A stretch of DNA of 64,000 nucleotides from Winogradskyella arenosi (lineage in GTDB: Bacteria > Bacteroidota > Bacteroidia > Flavobacteriales > Flavobacteriaceae), in NCBI RefSeq assembly GCF_003337305.1, contig NZ_QPJO01000002.1:186001-250000 (forward strand), in the 5' to 3' direction. Each line of letters begins with the position of its first letter. Positions within the stretch are counted from its first letter, which is position 1. The notes under the pieces are model-generated. The model did not search any database. It was not told the origin of the DNA and saw nothing but the letters and a program-made list of their open reading frames with translations. Shown in pieces: positions 44,652 to 53,113 of this stretch. The position numbers and the translations under genes were made by a program.

Positions 44652-45308
44652 ATGAAAACAATTGCATCCTGTGTTCAAGAGATTATAGTCTCAAGTCCTT
44701 TTTTAGAAGAAGGCTTATCGCGTCAGATCATTAATTTTTCGGCTCTAGCGAAAGACTTAAACGAGCCCATTTCAAAAATGTTGCGTAAACCCGTTAAAGA
44801 TGGGGCTATTATGATGGCTTTAAGGCGCTTTCAGCAACCGATAAACCTTGAAAATAAAGACCGATTAAAACGGGCATTCCATCAATTAGGAGATATTACT
44901 GTGCGTTCTAATTTAAGTGATTTTACGTTTCAGAATTCTAAAACGTTAATCAACAGTCATTCTAAAATTTTAGAACGTATTAGTGCCAATCATCAGATTT
45001 TTTATGCCTTTACGCGTGGGATGTTTGAGAGTAATATTATTATTTCGACTTCAGAAAAAGAGCATATTCTAAAAACGTTTAAAAAAGAAACGCAAATAGG
45101 GTCTCAAGATAAATTATCGGCCATTAGTATCTATTTACCCAATGGAAACTCTAAAGTGGTCGGCTTATATTATCAAATATTTAAACGTTTAGCTTGGGAA
45201 AATATAACTTTGTATGAAGTGGTTTCTACAACAAACGAATTTACTGTAGTGGTTGAAGATTACTTAGTTGACAAGGCTTTTTCAGTGATTAAAGATTTAA
45301 AAATTTAA
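44652..45308 (+). CDS. ACT-domain protein (aspartokinase-like C-terminus)
   Basis: This 218-residue protein has a C-terminal segment (about 155-218, LSAISIYLPNGNSKVVGLYYQIFKRLAWENITLYEVVSTTNEFTVVV) that looks like an ACT domain of the aspartokinase type, which senses amino acids. The first 150 residues are helical with basic patches and no kinase motif, so it is not an aspartokinase. It is divergent from lysA, with a 16-bp palindrome before the start, suggesting an amino-acid-responsive regulator. This role is inferred from context only. Confidence 0.6.
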   Translation: MKTIASCVQEIIVSSPFLEEGLSRQIINFSALAKDLNEPISKMLRKPVKDGAIMMALRRFQQPINLENKDRLKRAFHQLGDITVRSNLSDFTFQNSKTLINSHSKILERISANHQIFYAFTRGMFESNIIISTSEKEHILKTFKKETQIGSQDKLSAISIYLPNGNSKVVGLYYQIFKRLAWENITLYEVVSTTNEFTVVVEDYLVDKAFSVIKDLKI

Positions 45309-45390
45309 GATTTAAATAACGCTATTAATATTAAGGAGAAGTCTTGTTTTTTAGCAAAACCACTAGAGTTTAAATCTCTAAGAAAATTTA

Positions 45391-45421
45391 TTGCTAAAAA
45401 CTATTAGTATGCTTATTTTTG
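45391..45421 (+). promoter_or_regulatory. Possible promoter of sucC
   Basis: TTG (45391-45393), 20 bases, then TATTTTTG (45414-45421), 26 bp before sucC. The -7 box fits TAnnTTTG; the -33 box is partial. Confidence 0.5.
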
Positions 45422-45447
45422 TCCGACCAATAAATTTCTGATAAAAA

Positions 45448-46638
45448 ATGAATTTACACGAATATCAAGGAAAAGAATTATTAAGCAGTTTTGGCGTACG
45501 TATTCAACGTGGTATTGTAGCCCAAAGTGCTAAAGAAGCTGTAGAAGCAGCTAAGCAATTAACAGCTGAAACAGCTACAGGATGGCATGTGATTAAAGCA
45601 CAAGTTCATGCAGGTGGTCGTGGAAAAGGTGGTGGAGTAAAATTGGCCAAAAACCTTCAGGAAGTTGAAGACATTGCAGGACAAATCATAGGAATGGATT
45701 TGGTAACACCTCAAACTTCTGCGGAAGGTAAACGTGTGCACCAAGTTTTAGTTGCTGAAGATGTTTATTATCCTGGTGATTCTGAGCCAGAAGAATATTA
45801 TATGTCTGTATTATTAAACCGTGGTAACGGAAGAAACATGATTATGTATTCTACAGAAGGTGGAATGGATATTGAAACTGTTGCTGAAGAAACACCACAT
45901 TTAATTTTTACTGAAGAAATCGATCCTGCAACAGGTATTTTACCATTTCAAGCACGTCGCGTAGCCTTTAATTTAGGTTTATCTGGTGTTGCTTTTAAAG
46001 AAATGACAAAATTTGTTACAGCTTTATATACAGCTTACGACAAGTCTGATGCGTCTTTATTTGAAATTAATCCTGTTTTAAAAACAAGTGATAGCAAAAT
46101 AATGGCTGTTGATGCTAAAGTAACTTTAGATGCTAATGCCTTATATAGACATAAAGATTTAGCTGAATTACGTGACTTACGTGAAGAAAACCAAATTGAA
46201 GTTGAAGCAGGTGCTTTAGGTTTAAACTATGTAGACTTAGACGGAAACGTTGGGTGTATGGTAAATGGTGCTGGTTTAGCTATGGCAACTATGGATTTAA
46301 TTAAGCAAGCTGGTGGTGAACCTGCAAACTTCTTAGATGTAGGAGGTACTGCTGATGCGGCTAGAGTAGAGGCGGCTTTTAAAATTATTTTAAAAGACCC
46401 AGCTGTAAAAGCGATCTTAATTAACATCTTTGGTGGTATTGTACGTTGTGACCGTGTGGCACAAGGAGTTATCGATGCTTATAAAAACATGGGGAATATT
46501 AATGTTCCTATCATTGTACGTTTACAAGGAACAAATGCAGACATCGCTAAAGAATTAATTGATAATTCTGGTTTAGATGTTATGAGTGCAACTGAATTCC
46601 AAGAAGCGGCAGATAAAGTTCAAGAAGTATTAGCATAA
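45448..46638 (+). CDS. sucC: Succinyl-CoA synthetase beta subunit
   Basis: This ADP-forming TCA-cycle enzyme's beta subunit has 396 residues: an ATP-grasp domain (about 1-240, MNLHEYQGKELLSSFGV...KAQVHAGGRGKGGGVKLAKN) and a CoA-ligase-type C-terminal domain with GNVGCMVNGAGLAMATMD and INIFGGIVRCDRVAQG. The sucD gene is not next to it, as is common in Bacteroidota. A promoter match is upstream and a strong terminator follows. Cytoplasmic. Confidence 0.97.
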   Translation: MNLHEYQGKELLSSFGVRIQRGIVAQSAKEAVEAAKQLTAETATGWHVIKAQVHAGGRGKGGGVKLAKNLQEVEDIAGQIIGMDLVTPQTSAEGKRVHQVLVAEDVYYPGDSEPEEYYMSVLLNRGNGRNMIMYSTEGGMDIETVAEETPHLIFTEEIDPATGILPFQARRVAFNLGLSGVAFKEMTKFVTALYTAYDKSDASLFEINPVLKTSDSKIMAVDAKVTLDANALYRHKDLAELRDLREENQIEVEAGALGLNYVDLDGNVGCMVNGAGLAMATMDLIKQAGGEPANFLDVGGTADAARVEAAFKIILKDPAVKAILINIFGGIVRCDRVAQGVIDAYKNMGNINVPIIVRLQGTNADIAKELIDNSGLDVMSATEFQEAADKVQEVLA

Positions 46639-46682
46639 GCTAATAGACTGATAAGTTGAAAAACTTAAAAGGTTATATCATT

Positions 46683-46713
46683 AAAAAGAGCAACAGTAAT
46701 GTTGCTCTTTTTT
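46683..46713. terminator. Terminator after sucC
   Basis: AAAAGAGCAAC, loop AGTAAT, GTTGCTCTTTT and more T. Perfect stem; may serve both facing genes. Confidence 0.85.
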
Positions 46714-46961
46714 TATTTAGAAGGTTTTGCAGGCTTTTTCTTTGGTAGTGGACCTCTTAAATGAATAATTAATCCGTTGAGGAAATTTCTTAAAATTTGA
46801 TCGCCACACTCCATATACTTCGGGTGATCTTCATTTCTAAAGAGTGCATTTAATTCACTCTTAGAAATTCTAAAATCTACGAGTTCTAAAATTTTTACGA
46901 TATCGTCGTCACGTAGCTTGTGGGCTACTCTTAATTTTTTAAAAATGTCGTTGTTAGTCAT
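46713..46961 (-). CDS. DUF1456 family protein (single-repeat)
   Basis: This protein has 82 residues from ATG 46961; an in-frame start at 46988 lacks support. MTNNDIFKKLRVAHKLRDDDIVKILELVDFRISKSELNALFRNEDHPKYMECGDQILRNFLNGL is the repeat of DUF1456 (YehS-like); E. coli YehS carries two such units, and this one only one, with a basic tail (KKKPAKPSK). DNA or RNA binding is possible from the charge but unproven. It is convergent with sucC. Confidence 0.8.
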   Translation of the reverse strand: MTNNDIFKKLRVAHKLRDDDIVKILELVDFRISKSELNALFRNEDHPKYMECGDQILRNFLNGLIIHLRGPLPKKKPAKPSK

Positions 46962-47085
46962 AAGCTGTAAATTTCGTTCTGTAGCCATACAGAAACGTTT
47001 ATTAGATAGTTATACGGTTTCTCGCGGTTGGTTATGTTAAGATTTCAAAATCCCTCATTATACAAAGGTAGGGCAAAGGTACGTT

Positions 47086-47883
47086 TTAATCGTAAAGCCA
47101 TTGGTAAGCAGTTCCAAAATTTGAAGCCCATAACTGCTCATTATGTTGTCCGCCTTCAATAATCCGCTGTTCTAGCTGTTCGTCCTTTAAACCTTTAGAT
47201 TTTAGTAAGTGAATCATAGCCTCCATTTTAGGAAGCATGTTTTCTCCTTCATCTGTACCCGCTAAAAAGTATAATTTTGTGGTTCCTGGGAGTTCAATAG
47301 ACCTTACAAAGGTAAAAATTTCAGGATTTATCCAAAACGCAGGCGAAAATACACCGGCTTTACCAAAGGTCTCAGGGTATTTCATAGCTGCATAGAAGGA
47401 AACTAAACCACCTAACGACGAACCGAAAATGGTTGTATTTGAAGCATCGGGAAGCGTGTTGTAGGTCGAATCAATCTTAGGTTTTAAGTTGTTTTTTATA
47501 AATTCTATATAGGCTTTACCTTGGCCACCACCATAGGTAGCATTCTTGTAGGGGGTTAATTCTTCAATGCGTTTTTCGTTGCCGTGTTCTATGCCAACAA
47601 TAATACTCTCACGTTCATTTAAACCGTTTAGATATTCGTCAATTTTCCATTCACCCGCATAAGAAGATTCTGCATCAAATAAATTTTGAGCATCGTGCAT
47701 ATAAATCACAGGATACGCTTTTTCCGATTTTGAATAATTTGTAGGTAAATACAACCAAATTTTTTTCGTGGTTTCTAATTGAGGAACTTCAATAGTAAAA
47801 GTTGTAACATTCTCAATATCAGCAGTTTGACTCGTTAGTTGTAGCGAAAATAAAATAAATATAAATTTGAGTAAAGGCTTCAT
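47086..47883 (-). CDS. Esterase (PF00756, alpha/beta hydrolase), secreted
   Basis: This protein of about 265 residues has a signal peptide (cleaved near SQT-AD) and an esterase-D-like fold: YPVIYMHDAQNLFD, GIEHG, the nucleophile elbow GSSLGG, and a C-terminal GGQHNEQLW with the likely catalytic His. Such proteins hydrolyse esters, including feruloyl or siderophore esters. The substrate is unknown. It is followed by a gap and is divergent from the gene at 48029. Confidence 0.85.
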   Translation of the reverse strand: MKPLLKFIFILFSLQLTSQTADIENVTTFTIEVPQLETTKKIWLYLPTNYSKSEKAYPVIYMHDAQNLFDAESSYAGEWKIDEYLNGLNERESIIVGIEHGNEKRIEELTPYKNATYGGGQGKAYIEFIKNNLKPKIDSTYNTLPDASNTTIFGSSLGGLVSFYAAMKYPETFGKAGVFSPAFWINPEIFTFVRSIELPGTTKLYFLAGTDEGENMLPKMEAMIHLLKSKGLKDEQLEQRIIEGGQHNEQLWASNFGTAYQWLYD

Positions 47884-48028
47884 TATCATGCTTTAAGCAT
47901 CAATTTATTTTGATAAACGTTTAATATCACCGATTAAGTACGTTCAATTTTTCGACAAGATACATTATATCAACGACAATAAAATCTACCATCTATTTAA
48001 CTTTACAATAAAATAAAAGCTTTGAATC

Positions 48029-48430
48029 ATGACAAATCGTATTGAAAAACTAAACTTACTTTCTGAAATGATAGCCTTTGCTCAAACTGAAGATCGTATT
48101 GAGACTTTTGAATATCATTTCTTATATAGTATTGCTAAACAGTTAGATATTTCTAAAGCTGATTTTCAATACTTGTTAGATCATCCTGTAACCAATGTAC
48201 ATTTAAAATCCCATAGTGAGCGCATTGTCCAGTTTCACAGATTAGTGCTTTTGATGGATTTTGGCGAGCATATCAGTTCTAAGCAGTGGGTTAAAATTCA
48301 CAATTTCGGACTTCGTATGGGTTTAAGTCATGAGTCTATAAACCGGGTCTTAGACCTTATGGAAAGTTTTCCTAATAACATGGTTCCCGCAGATTTTCTG
48401 ATCGATATTTTTAAAGTGCACTACAATTAA
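48029..48430 (+). CDS. Small helical protein (TerB-like)
   Basis: This 133-residue, helical, cytoplasmic protein has acidic and aromatic patterns (EMIAFAQTEDRIETFEYHFLYSIAKQLDISKADFQYLLDHP) reminiscent of TerB-like domains. I do not recognise a specific family. It sits between the esterase and uvrB genes and is convergent with uvrB (68 bp between stops). Function unknown. Confidence 0.65.
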   Translation: MTNRIEKLNLLSEMIAFAQTEDRIETFEYHFLYSIAKQLDISKADFQYLLDHPVTNVHLKSHSERIVQFHRLVLLMDFGEHISSKQWVKIHNFGLRMGLSHESINRVLDLMESFPNNMVPADFLIDIFKVHYN

Positions 48431-48498
48431 TCCAATTTAAGCCCTTGAGTAATAGGTTTTAAATCAGTATAAACAACACTGTTTTACTTATAGAAATC

Positions 48499-50499
48499 TT
48501 ATTTTACTTTCTCTAATTTACTTTGGTAGGCTGTAATTTCATCTCTAAAACGTGCCGCTTCTAAAAAGTCTAAGGCTTTCGCGGCCTGCTCCATAAGCTT
48601 TCTTGTTTCTCTAATTTTCTTTTCGAGTTCCCCTTTTGTTAAGTATTCACTTTCAGGTTCTGCTGCAATTTTAGCGTCCAGTTCGGTTTTATAGGTACTC
48701 ACCGAATTTTGACTCAACGTACTGTTTAAACTTTTATTTAATGCTTTAGGAACAAGCTTGTGTTTGGTGTTATAGGCAATTTGTTTTTCACGACGGTAGT
48801 TGGTTTCACTGATGGTTTTTTCCATACTTTTCGTGATTTTATCCGCGTACATTATCGCTTTTCCTTCCAAGTTTCTTGCTGCTCTACCCACGGTTTGGGT
48901 TAAGGATCTTGCTGAACGTAAGAAGCCTTCTTTATCGGCATCAAGTATAGCAACTAAAGAGACTTCCGGTAAATCTAAGCCTTCACGGAGTAAGTTAACT
49001 CCAACCAAAACATCAAAGACCCCTTTTCTTAAATCTTGCATGATTTCTACACGTTCTAAGGTGTCTACATCACTATGAATATAGCGTGTTCTCACTGAAA
49101 TTCGCGTGAGATATTTGGTTAACTCCTCAGCCATACGTTTGGTTAAGGTGGTGACTAAGGTCCGCTCATCTTTTTCGACACGTATTTGGATTTCTTCAAT
49201 TAAATCGTCAATTTGGTTTAAGCTTGGTCGGACTTCAATGATAGGATCGAGCAAACCCGTAGGACGGATAACTTGCTCCACATAAACGCCATCTGTTTTT
49301 TGCATCTCGTAATCCGCAGGCGTGGCAGATACATAGATCACCTGATTTTGTAAAGCTTCAAACTCTTCAAATTTTAAAGGTCGGTTATCCATAGCAGCAG
49401 GCAGACGGAATCCGTAATCAACAAGGTTGACTTTCCGACTTCGGTCACCACCATACATGGCATGGACTTGAGAAATGGTTACGTGACTTTCATCAACCAC
49501 CATTAAAAAATCATCGGGGAAATAATCTAATAAACAGAAGGGGCGTGTCCCAGGACGACGACCATCCAAATACCGCGAATAATTTTCAATTCCGGAGCAA
49601 TACCCCAATTCTCTAATCATTTCTAGATCAAATTCCGTACGCTCCTTTAAACGTTTTGCTTCGAGGTGTTTTCCTATATCTTTAAAATAATCGTACTGCT
49701 TTACTAAATCGTCTTGTATATCTTTTATCGCCCCATTTAGGACGTCCGGTGATGTTACAAACATGTTGGCAGGGTAGATATTTAAACGGTCGTAGCGTTC
49801 TATAATTTCATTGGTTCGCGCATCAAAAGCTTCGATTTCTTCAATCTCATCACCAAAAAAGTGAATGCGGAAGGCATGGTCGGCATAGCCAGGAAACACA
49901 TCTACGGTATCTCCCTTAATTCTGAAATTTCCGTTTTTAAAATCAGATTCTGTTCTCGAGTATAAACTTTGAACCAGTTGGTGTAAGAGTTTGGTTCTAG
50001 AAATAACCTGATCGCGTTCAATAGAAATGACATTTTTTTGAAATTCCACCGGATTTCCAATACCATAAAGACAAGATACAGAAGCGATAACTATAACGTC
50101 GCGACGGCCTGAAAGTAGAGAGGAAGTGGTACTTAAACGCATCTTCTCTATTTCCTCATTAATAGATAAATCTTTTTCAATATAAACTCCAGATACCGGA
50201 ATGTAGGCTTCAGGCTGGTAATAATCGTAGTAAGACACGAAATATTCTACTGCATTATCTGGGAAAAACTGTTTAAATTCGGAATATAGTTGTGCCGCTA
50301 ATGTTTTGTTATGGGCTAAAACCAAAGTTGGTCGTTGCACTTCTTCAATAACATTGGCTACCGTAAACGTTTTTCCGGAACCCGTAACCCCCAAAAGGGT
50401 TTGGTATTTTTCATTGTCTATAATTCCCTTAGCCAATTTTTTTATGGCTTGGGGTTGATCTCCTGTAGGTTTGAATTCAGACTCAATTTTAAATCGCAT
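48499..50499 (-). CDS. uvrB: Excinuclease ABC subunit B
   Basis: UvrB is the damage-verification helicase of nucleotide excision repair. The 666-residue protein has Walker A GVTGSGKTFTVANV (about 38-51), the beta-hairpin region YYDYYQPEAYIP, DEXX-like VVDESHVTISQ, helicase blocks VLVGVNLLREGLDLPEVSLVAILDADKEGFLRS and QTVGRAARN, and a C-terminal UVR domain that contacts UvrA or UvrC. It is cytoplasmic, with no uvrA or uvrC nearby. Start ATG 50499. Confidence 0.98.
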   Translation of the reverse strand: MRFKIESEFKPTGDQPQAIKKLAKGIIDNEKYQTLLGVTGSGKTFTVANVIEEVQRPTLVLAHNKTLAAQLYSEFKQFFPDNAVEYFVSYYDYYQPEAYIPVSGVYIEKDLSINEEIEKMRLSTTSSLLSGRRDVIVIASVSCLYGIGNPVEFQKNVISIERDQVISRTKLLHQLVQSLYSRTESDFKNGNFRIKGDTVDVFPGYADHAFRIHFFGDEIEEIEAFDARTNEIIERYDRLNIYPANMFVTSPDVLNGAIKDIQDDLVKQYDYFKDIGKHLEAKRLKERTEFDLEMIRELGYCSGIENYSRYLDGRRPGTRPFCLLDYFPDDFLMVVDESHVTISQVHAMYGGDRSRKVNLVDYGFRLPAAMDNRPLKFEEFEALQNQVIYVSATPADYEMQKTDGVYVEQVIRPTGLLDPIIEVRPSLNQIDDLIEEIQIRVEKDERTLVTTLTKRMAEELTKYLTRISVRTRYIHSDVDTLERVEIMQDLRKGVFDVLVGVNLLREGLDLPEVSLVAILDADKEGFLRSARSLTQTVGRAARNLEGKAIMYADKITKSMEKTISETNYRREKQIAYNTKHKLVPKALNKSLNSTLSQNSVSTYKTELDAKIAAEPESEYLTKGELEKKIRETRKLMEQAAKALDFLEAARFRDEITAYQSKLEKVK

Positions 50500-50589
50500 A
50501 ATGCAAAGTTACAATAATGCGCTTATAATATTAAGTAGAAAGACGTTACAATGCTGTTAAAAGTAGAATAGGCCTAAGGCTGTCTTTTT

Positions 50590-53079
50590 TTAATGTTTCA
50601 ATGCAAAATGCCCTCTTAATTGTTCTCCAGTTTTTAAGGTAATGAGGTACCAAAAATCATTGGCTTCTAATAAATGCCCTTTATAAAAACCGTCCCACGA
50701 TGATGTTGTAGGAATAAGTTGAGTGATGAGTTTACCGTAACGGTTAAAAATTAAGATTTCTTTTACCACTTGATTACGATCAATAACTCTCCAATAATCA
50801 TTTACCGTATCGCCATTTGGTGTAAAAAATGGAGGAATGATAAGGTCAAAGGTGATATTAAAGGCTAAGGATTTAGTGATACAACCATTGGTATCAGTAA
50901 CATAAAGGGTATGAGCGCCTTCGGCTAAGTTGGTAAATACGTTTGAAGTCTGAAAACTTGAATTATCTACGGCATAACTATAGTCTAGCGTTAGATCCGT
51001 CATGTTTACTGTAAGCGTGTTATTGCTTAGTGTAATGTTTGATGCTTCTAAGGTAAAATCAGTAGAAGGAAGAATCTCAATTGAAAAGCTAGATTCGTTC
51101 GTACAATTGTCTGGCGCCGTTCCTACTTCATTGTAAATATAAAGCGTTTGAGAGCTTGTAATACTATCCCCAGCAAAAAGGGTTGTTCCAGTACCGTTGG
51201 TACCGGTGTAATAATTTCCGTCCGTTAAGCTCGGTAAGGTGTAAGACGTACAAACGGTTTGGTCTGCTAAGGTATCGACGTTTACAGTACCATTTACAAT
51301 AACTTCAAAACTAGATTCGTTGGTACAATTGTCCGGTGCCGTTCCTACTTCATTATAAATATAAAGGGTTTGAGAACTTGTAATACTATCCCCAGCAAAA
51401 AGAGCTGTTCCTGAACCGTTGGTACCGGTGTAATAATTTCCATCCGTTAAACTAGGTAAGGTGTAAGTCGAACAAACGGTTTGGTCTGCTAAGGTATCGA
51501 CGTTTGGAGTACCATTAATAATAACTTCAAAACTTGATTCGTTCGTACAATTGTTTGGTGCCGTTCCTACTTCATTATAAATATAAAGGGTTTGAGAACT
51601 TGTAATAATATCCCCAGCAAAAAGAGCTGTTCCTGAACCGTTAGTACCCGTGTAATAATTTCCGTCTGTTAAGTTTGGTAGAGTGTAAGACGTACAAACG
51701 TTTTGGTCCGCTAAGGTATCAACGTTTGGAGTACCGTTGACAATAACTTCAAAACTAGATTGATTAGAGCAATTGTTTGGCGCTGTTCCTACTTCATTAT
51801 AAATATAAAGCGTTTGAGAAGTTGTAATGACATCGCCAGCAAAAAGTGCTGTTCCTGTACCGTTAGTACCGGTGTAATAATTTCCATCCGTTAAGTTTGG
51901 TAAAGTGTAAGACGTACAAACGGTTTGGTCTGCTAAGGTATCAACGTTTGGATTTTCTACAAAGAGTTGTGCGGCATTGGATACTAAAGTACAACTCGAT
52001 GTGGTCATTTCGCAATAATACTGTGTAGCATGTAAAGCTAGTGTCGCATTTGAAACTGTAAGCGTACTCGTCTGACTTCCTTGATAGGTAGCGTTATCCG
52101 TAAGGTTAACCCAATTGCCAGAAGCATTGAGGTAGTTCCATTGGTAGGTCGCACTCCCTGAATCTTCGTTAGCGGTGAAGGTTGCCGTCCCGTTTTCGCA
52201 AATACTTACTGAGGTTGGCTGTGTTAGGTTTGGTGTATTATCAGGAATAGGATCGGCTGTATGAGAACCTAAATTGGCACAGTTTTCATTAGAATCAATA
52301 AACCAATCACTTATATCGTAAGTGGTTTGAGGGATCGGGGCATTGGCATTTCTAATGACCGTATAACCTCTTTCGTCAGGAGAATTTACAACATCAATAA
52401 GAACACCGTTGTTGTAAAGTTTAAATTCATCATTATCATTAATTCCGGTAGAAATATTGAAATCGACATCTAATGGGCTACAGTTATTCCCACTTCCCAT
52501 TTGTATCACAAAGGTGTCCATAGGCGGAATTGTTCCTGTAATTTGATCAAACGTGTTGTTTGGCGTCGCATTCCCCACATCTCCATATCTCACAATGACA
52601 TAATTGTTATCAATGACCACTGGTGATGCGCTTGGATTGTAGAGTTCTATTACCGCGTAATCTCCGGAATAAGCATCATAAATTTCAGAAATATAAATAT
52701 CAGCTGTGCTACAATCCGATTGAACCAATGTAAAAGTGTTGGATGATGTCCCTACACAACCGCCGTTACTTTCTATTAAAATATTAGCATTGCTCGTAAG
52801 TCCTGAAGGGATAAATGCTGTTATTTCCGCATCGTTAAGCACGGTGAACGCCATATCGATGCCATCTATAGATACTGTAGCAGCACTATTAAAATTGTTT
52901 CCGGTAATGGTGATTAGGGTATTCTCAGGACCACTTAGGGGCATGAAGTTATTAATTATAGGAGCAGGACAGAGGTCAAGTTTCGTGTTGTGATCTATGT
53001 CTGTTACTGCTGAAATAATATTTGTGCCGCATAAACACAATATAAAAAGACACAGCGTTAATAAATTAATACGTTTCAT
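50590..53079 (-). CDS. Secreted TIG/lamin-tail repeat protein with T9SS type B domain
   Basis: This 829-residue secreted protein has a signal peptide, a TIG/IPT domain (about 37-110, CPAPIINNFMPLSGPENTLITITG), a lamin-tail-like domain (about 120-270), an Ig-like region (285-377), four near-identical 74-residue repeats (378-673), a SprB-like repeat (NGCITKS region) and the gliding-motility-type C-terminal sorting domain (about 748-829, FFTPNGDTVNDYW...WDGFYKGHLLEANDFWYL). Type B domains target the protein through T9SS and stay attached. The likely role is adhesion or matrix binding; no enzyme motif is seen. It is a close paralogue of the next gene. Confidence 0.9.
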   Translation of the reverse strand: MKRINLLTLCLFILCLCGTNIISAVTDIDHNTKLDLCPAPIINNFMPLSGPENTLITITGNNFNSAATVSIDGIDMAFTVLNDAEITAFIPSGLTSNANILIESNGGCVGTSSNTFTLVQSDCSTADIYISEIYDAYSGDYAVIELYNPSASPVVIDNNYVIVRYGDVGNATPNNTFDQITGTIPPMDTFVIQMGSGNNCSPLDVDFNISTGINDNDEFKLYNNGVLIDVVNSPDERGYTVIRNANAPIPQTTYDISDWFIDSNENCANLGSHTADPIPDNTPNLTQPTSVSICENGTATFTANEDSGSATYQWNYLNASGNWVNLTDNATYQGSQTSTLTVSNATLALHATQYYCEMTTSSCTLVSNAAQLFVENPNVDTLADQTVCTSYTLPNLTDGNYYTGTNGTGTALFAGDVITTSQTLYIYNEVGTAPNNCSNQSSFEVIVNGTPNVDTLADQNVCTSYTLPNLTDGNYYTGTNGSGTALFAGDIITSSQTLYIYNEVGTAPNNCTNESSFEVIINGTPNVDTLADQTVCSTYTLPSLTDGNYYTGTNGSGTALFAGDSITSSQTLYIYNEVGTAPDNCTNESSFEVIVNGTVNVDTLADQTVCTSYTLPSLTDGNYYTGTNGTGTTLFAGDSITSSQTLYIYNEVGTAPDNCTNESSFSIEILPSTDFTLEASNITLSNNTLTVNMTDLTLDYSYAVDNSSFQTSNVFTNLAEGAHTLYVTDTNGCITKSLAFNITFDLIIPPFFTPNGDTVNDYWRVIDRNQVVKEILIFNRYGKLITQLIPTTSSWDGFYKGHLLEANDFWYLITLKTGEQLRGHFALKH
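51061..51948 (-). repeat. Four tandem 222-bp coding repeats
   Basis: The block NVDTLADQTVC...NGTP (74 residues, 222 bp) recurs four times in frame with no spacer; marker positions 51271, 51493, 51715 and 51937 are exactly 222 apart. Bases differ by only a few per cent between units, so copy number may vary. Confidence 0.9.
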
Positions 53080-53113
53080 TACTTTAAGTTAAGGTGAAAA
53101 ATAGAATGCTATA

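Noticed and set aside
51061-51948. CRISPR array
   Set aside because: The 222-bp repeats are contiguous, in frame, coding and have no short repeats separated by unique spacers.
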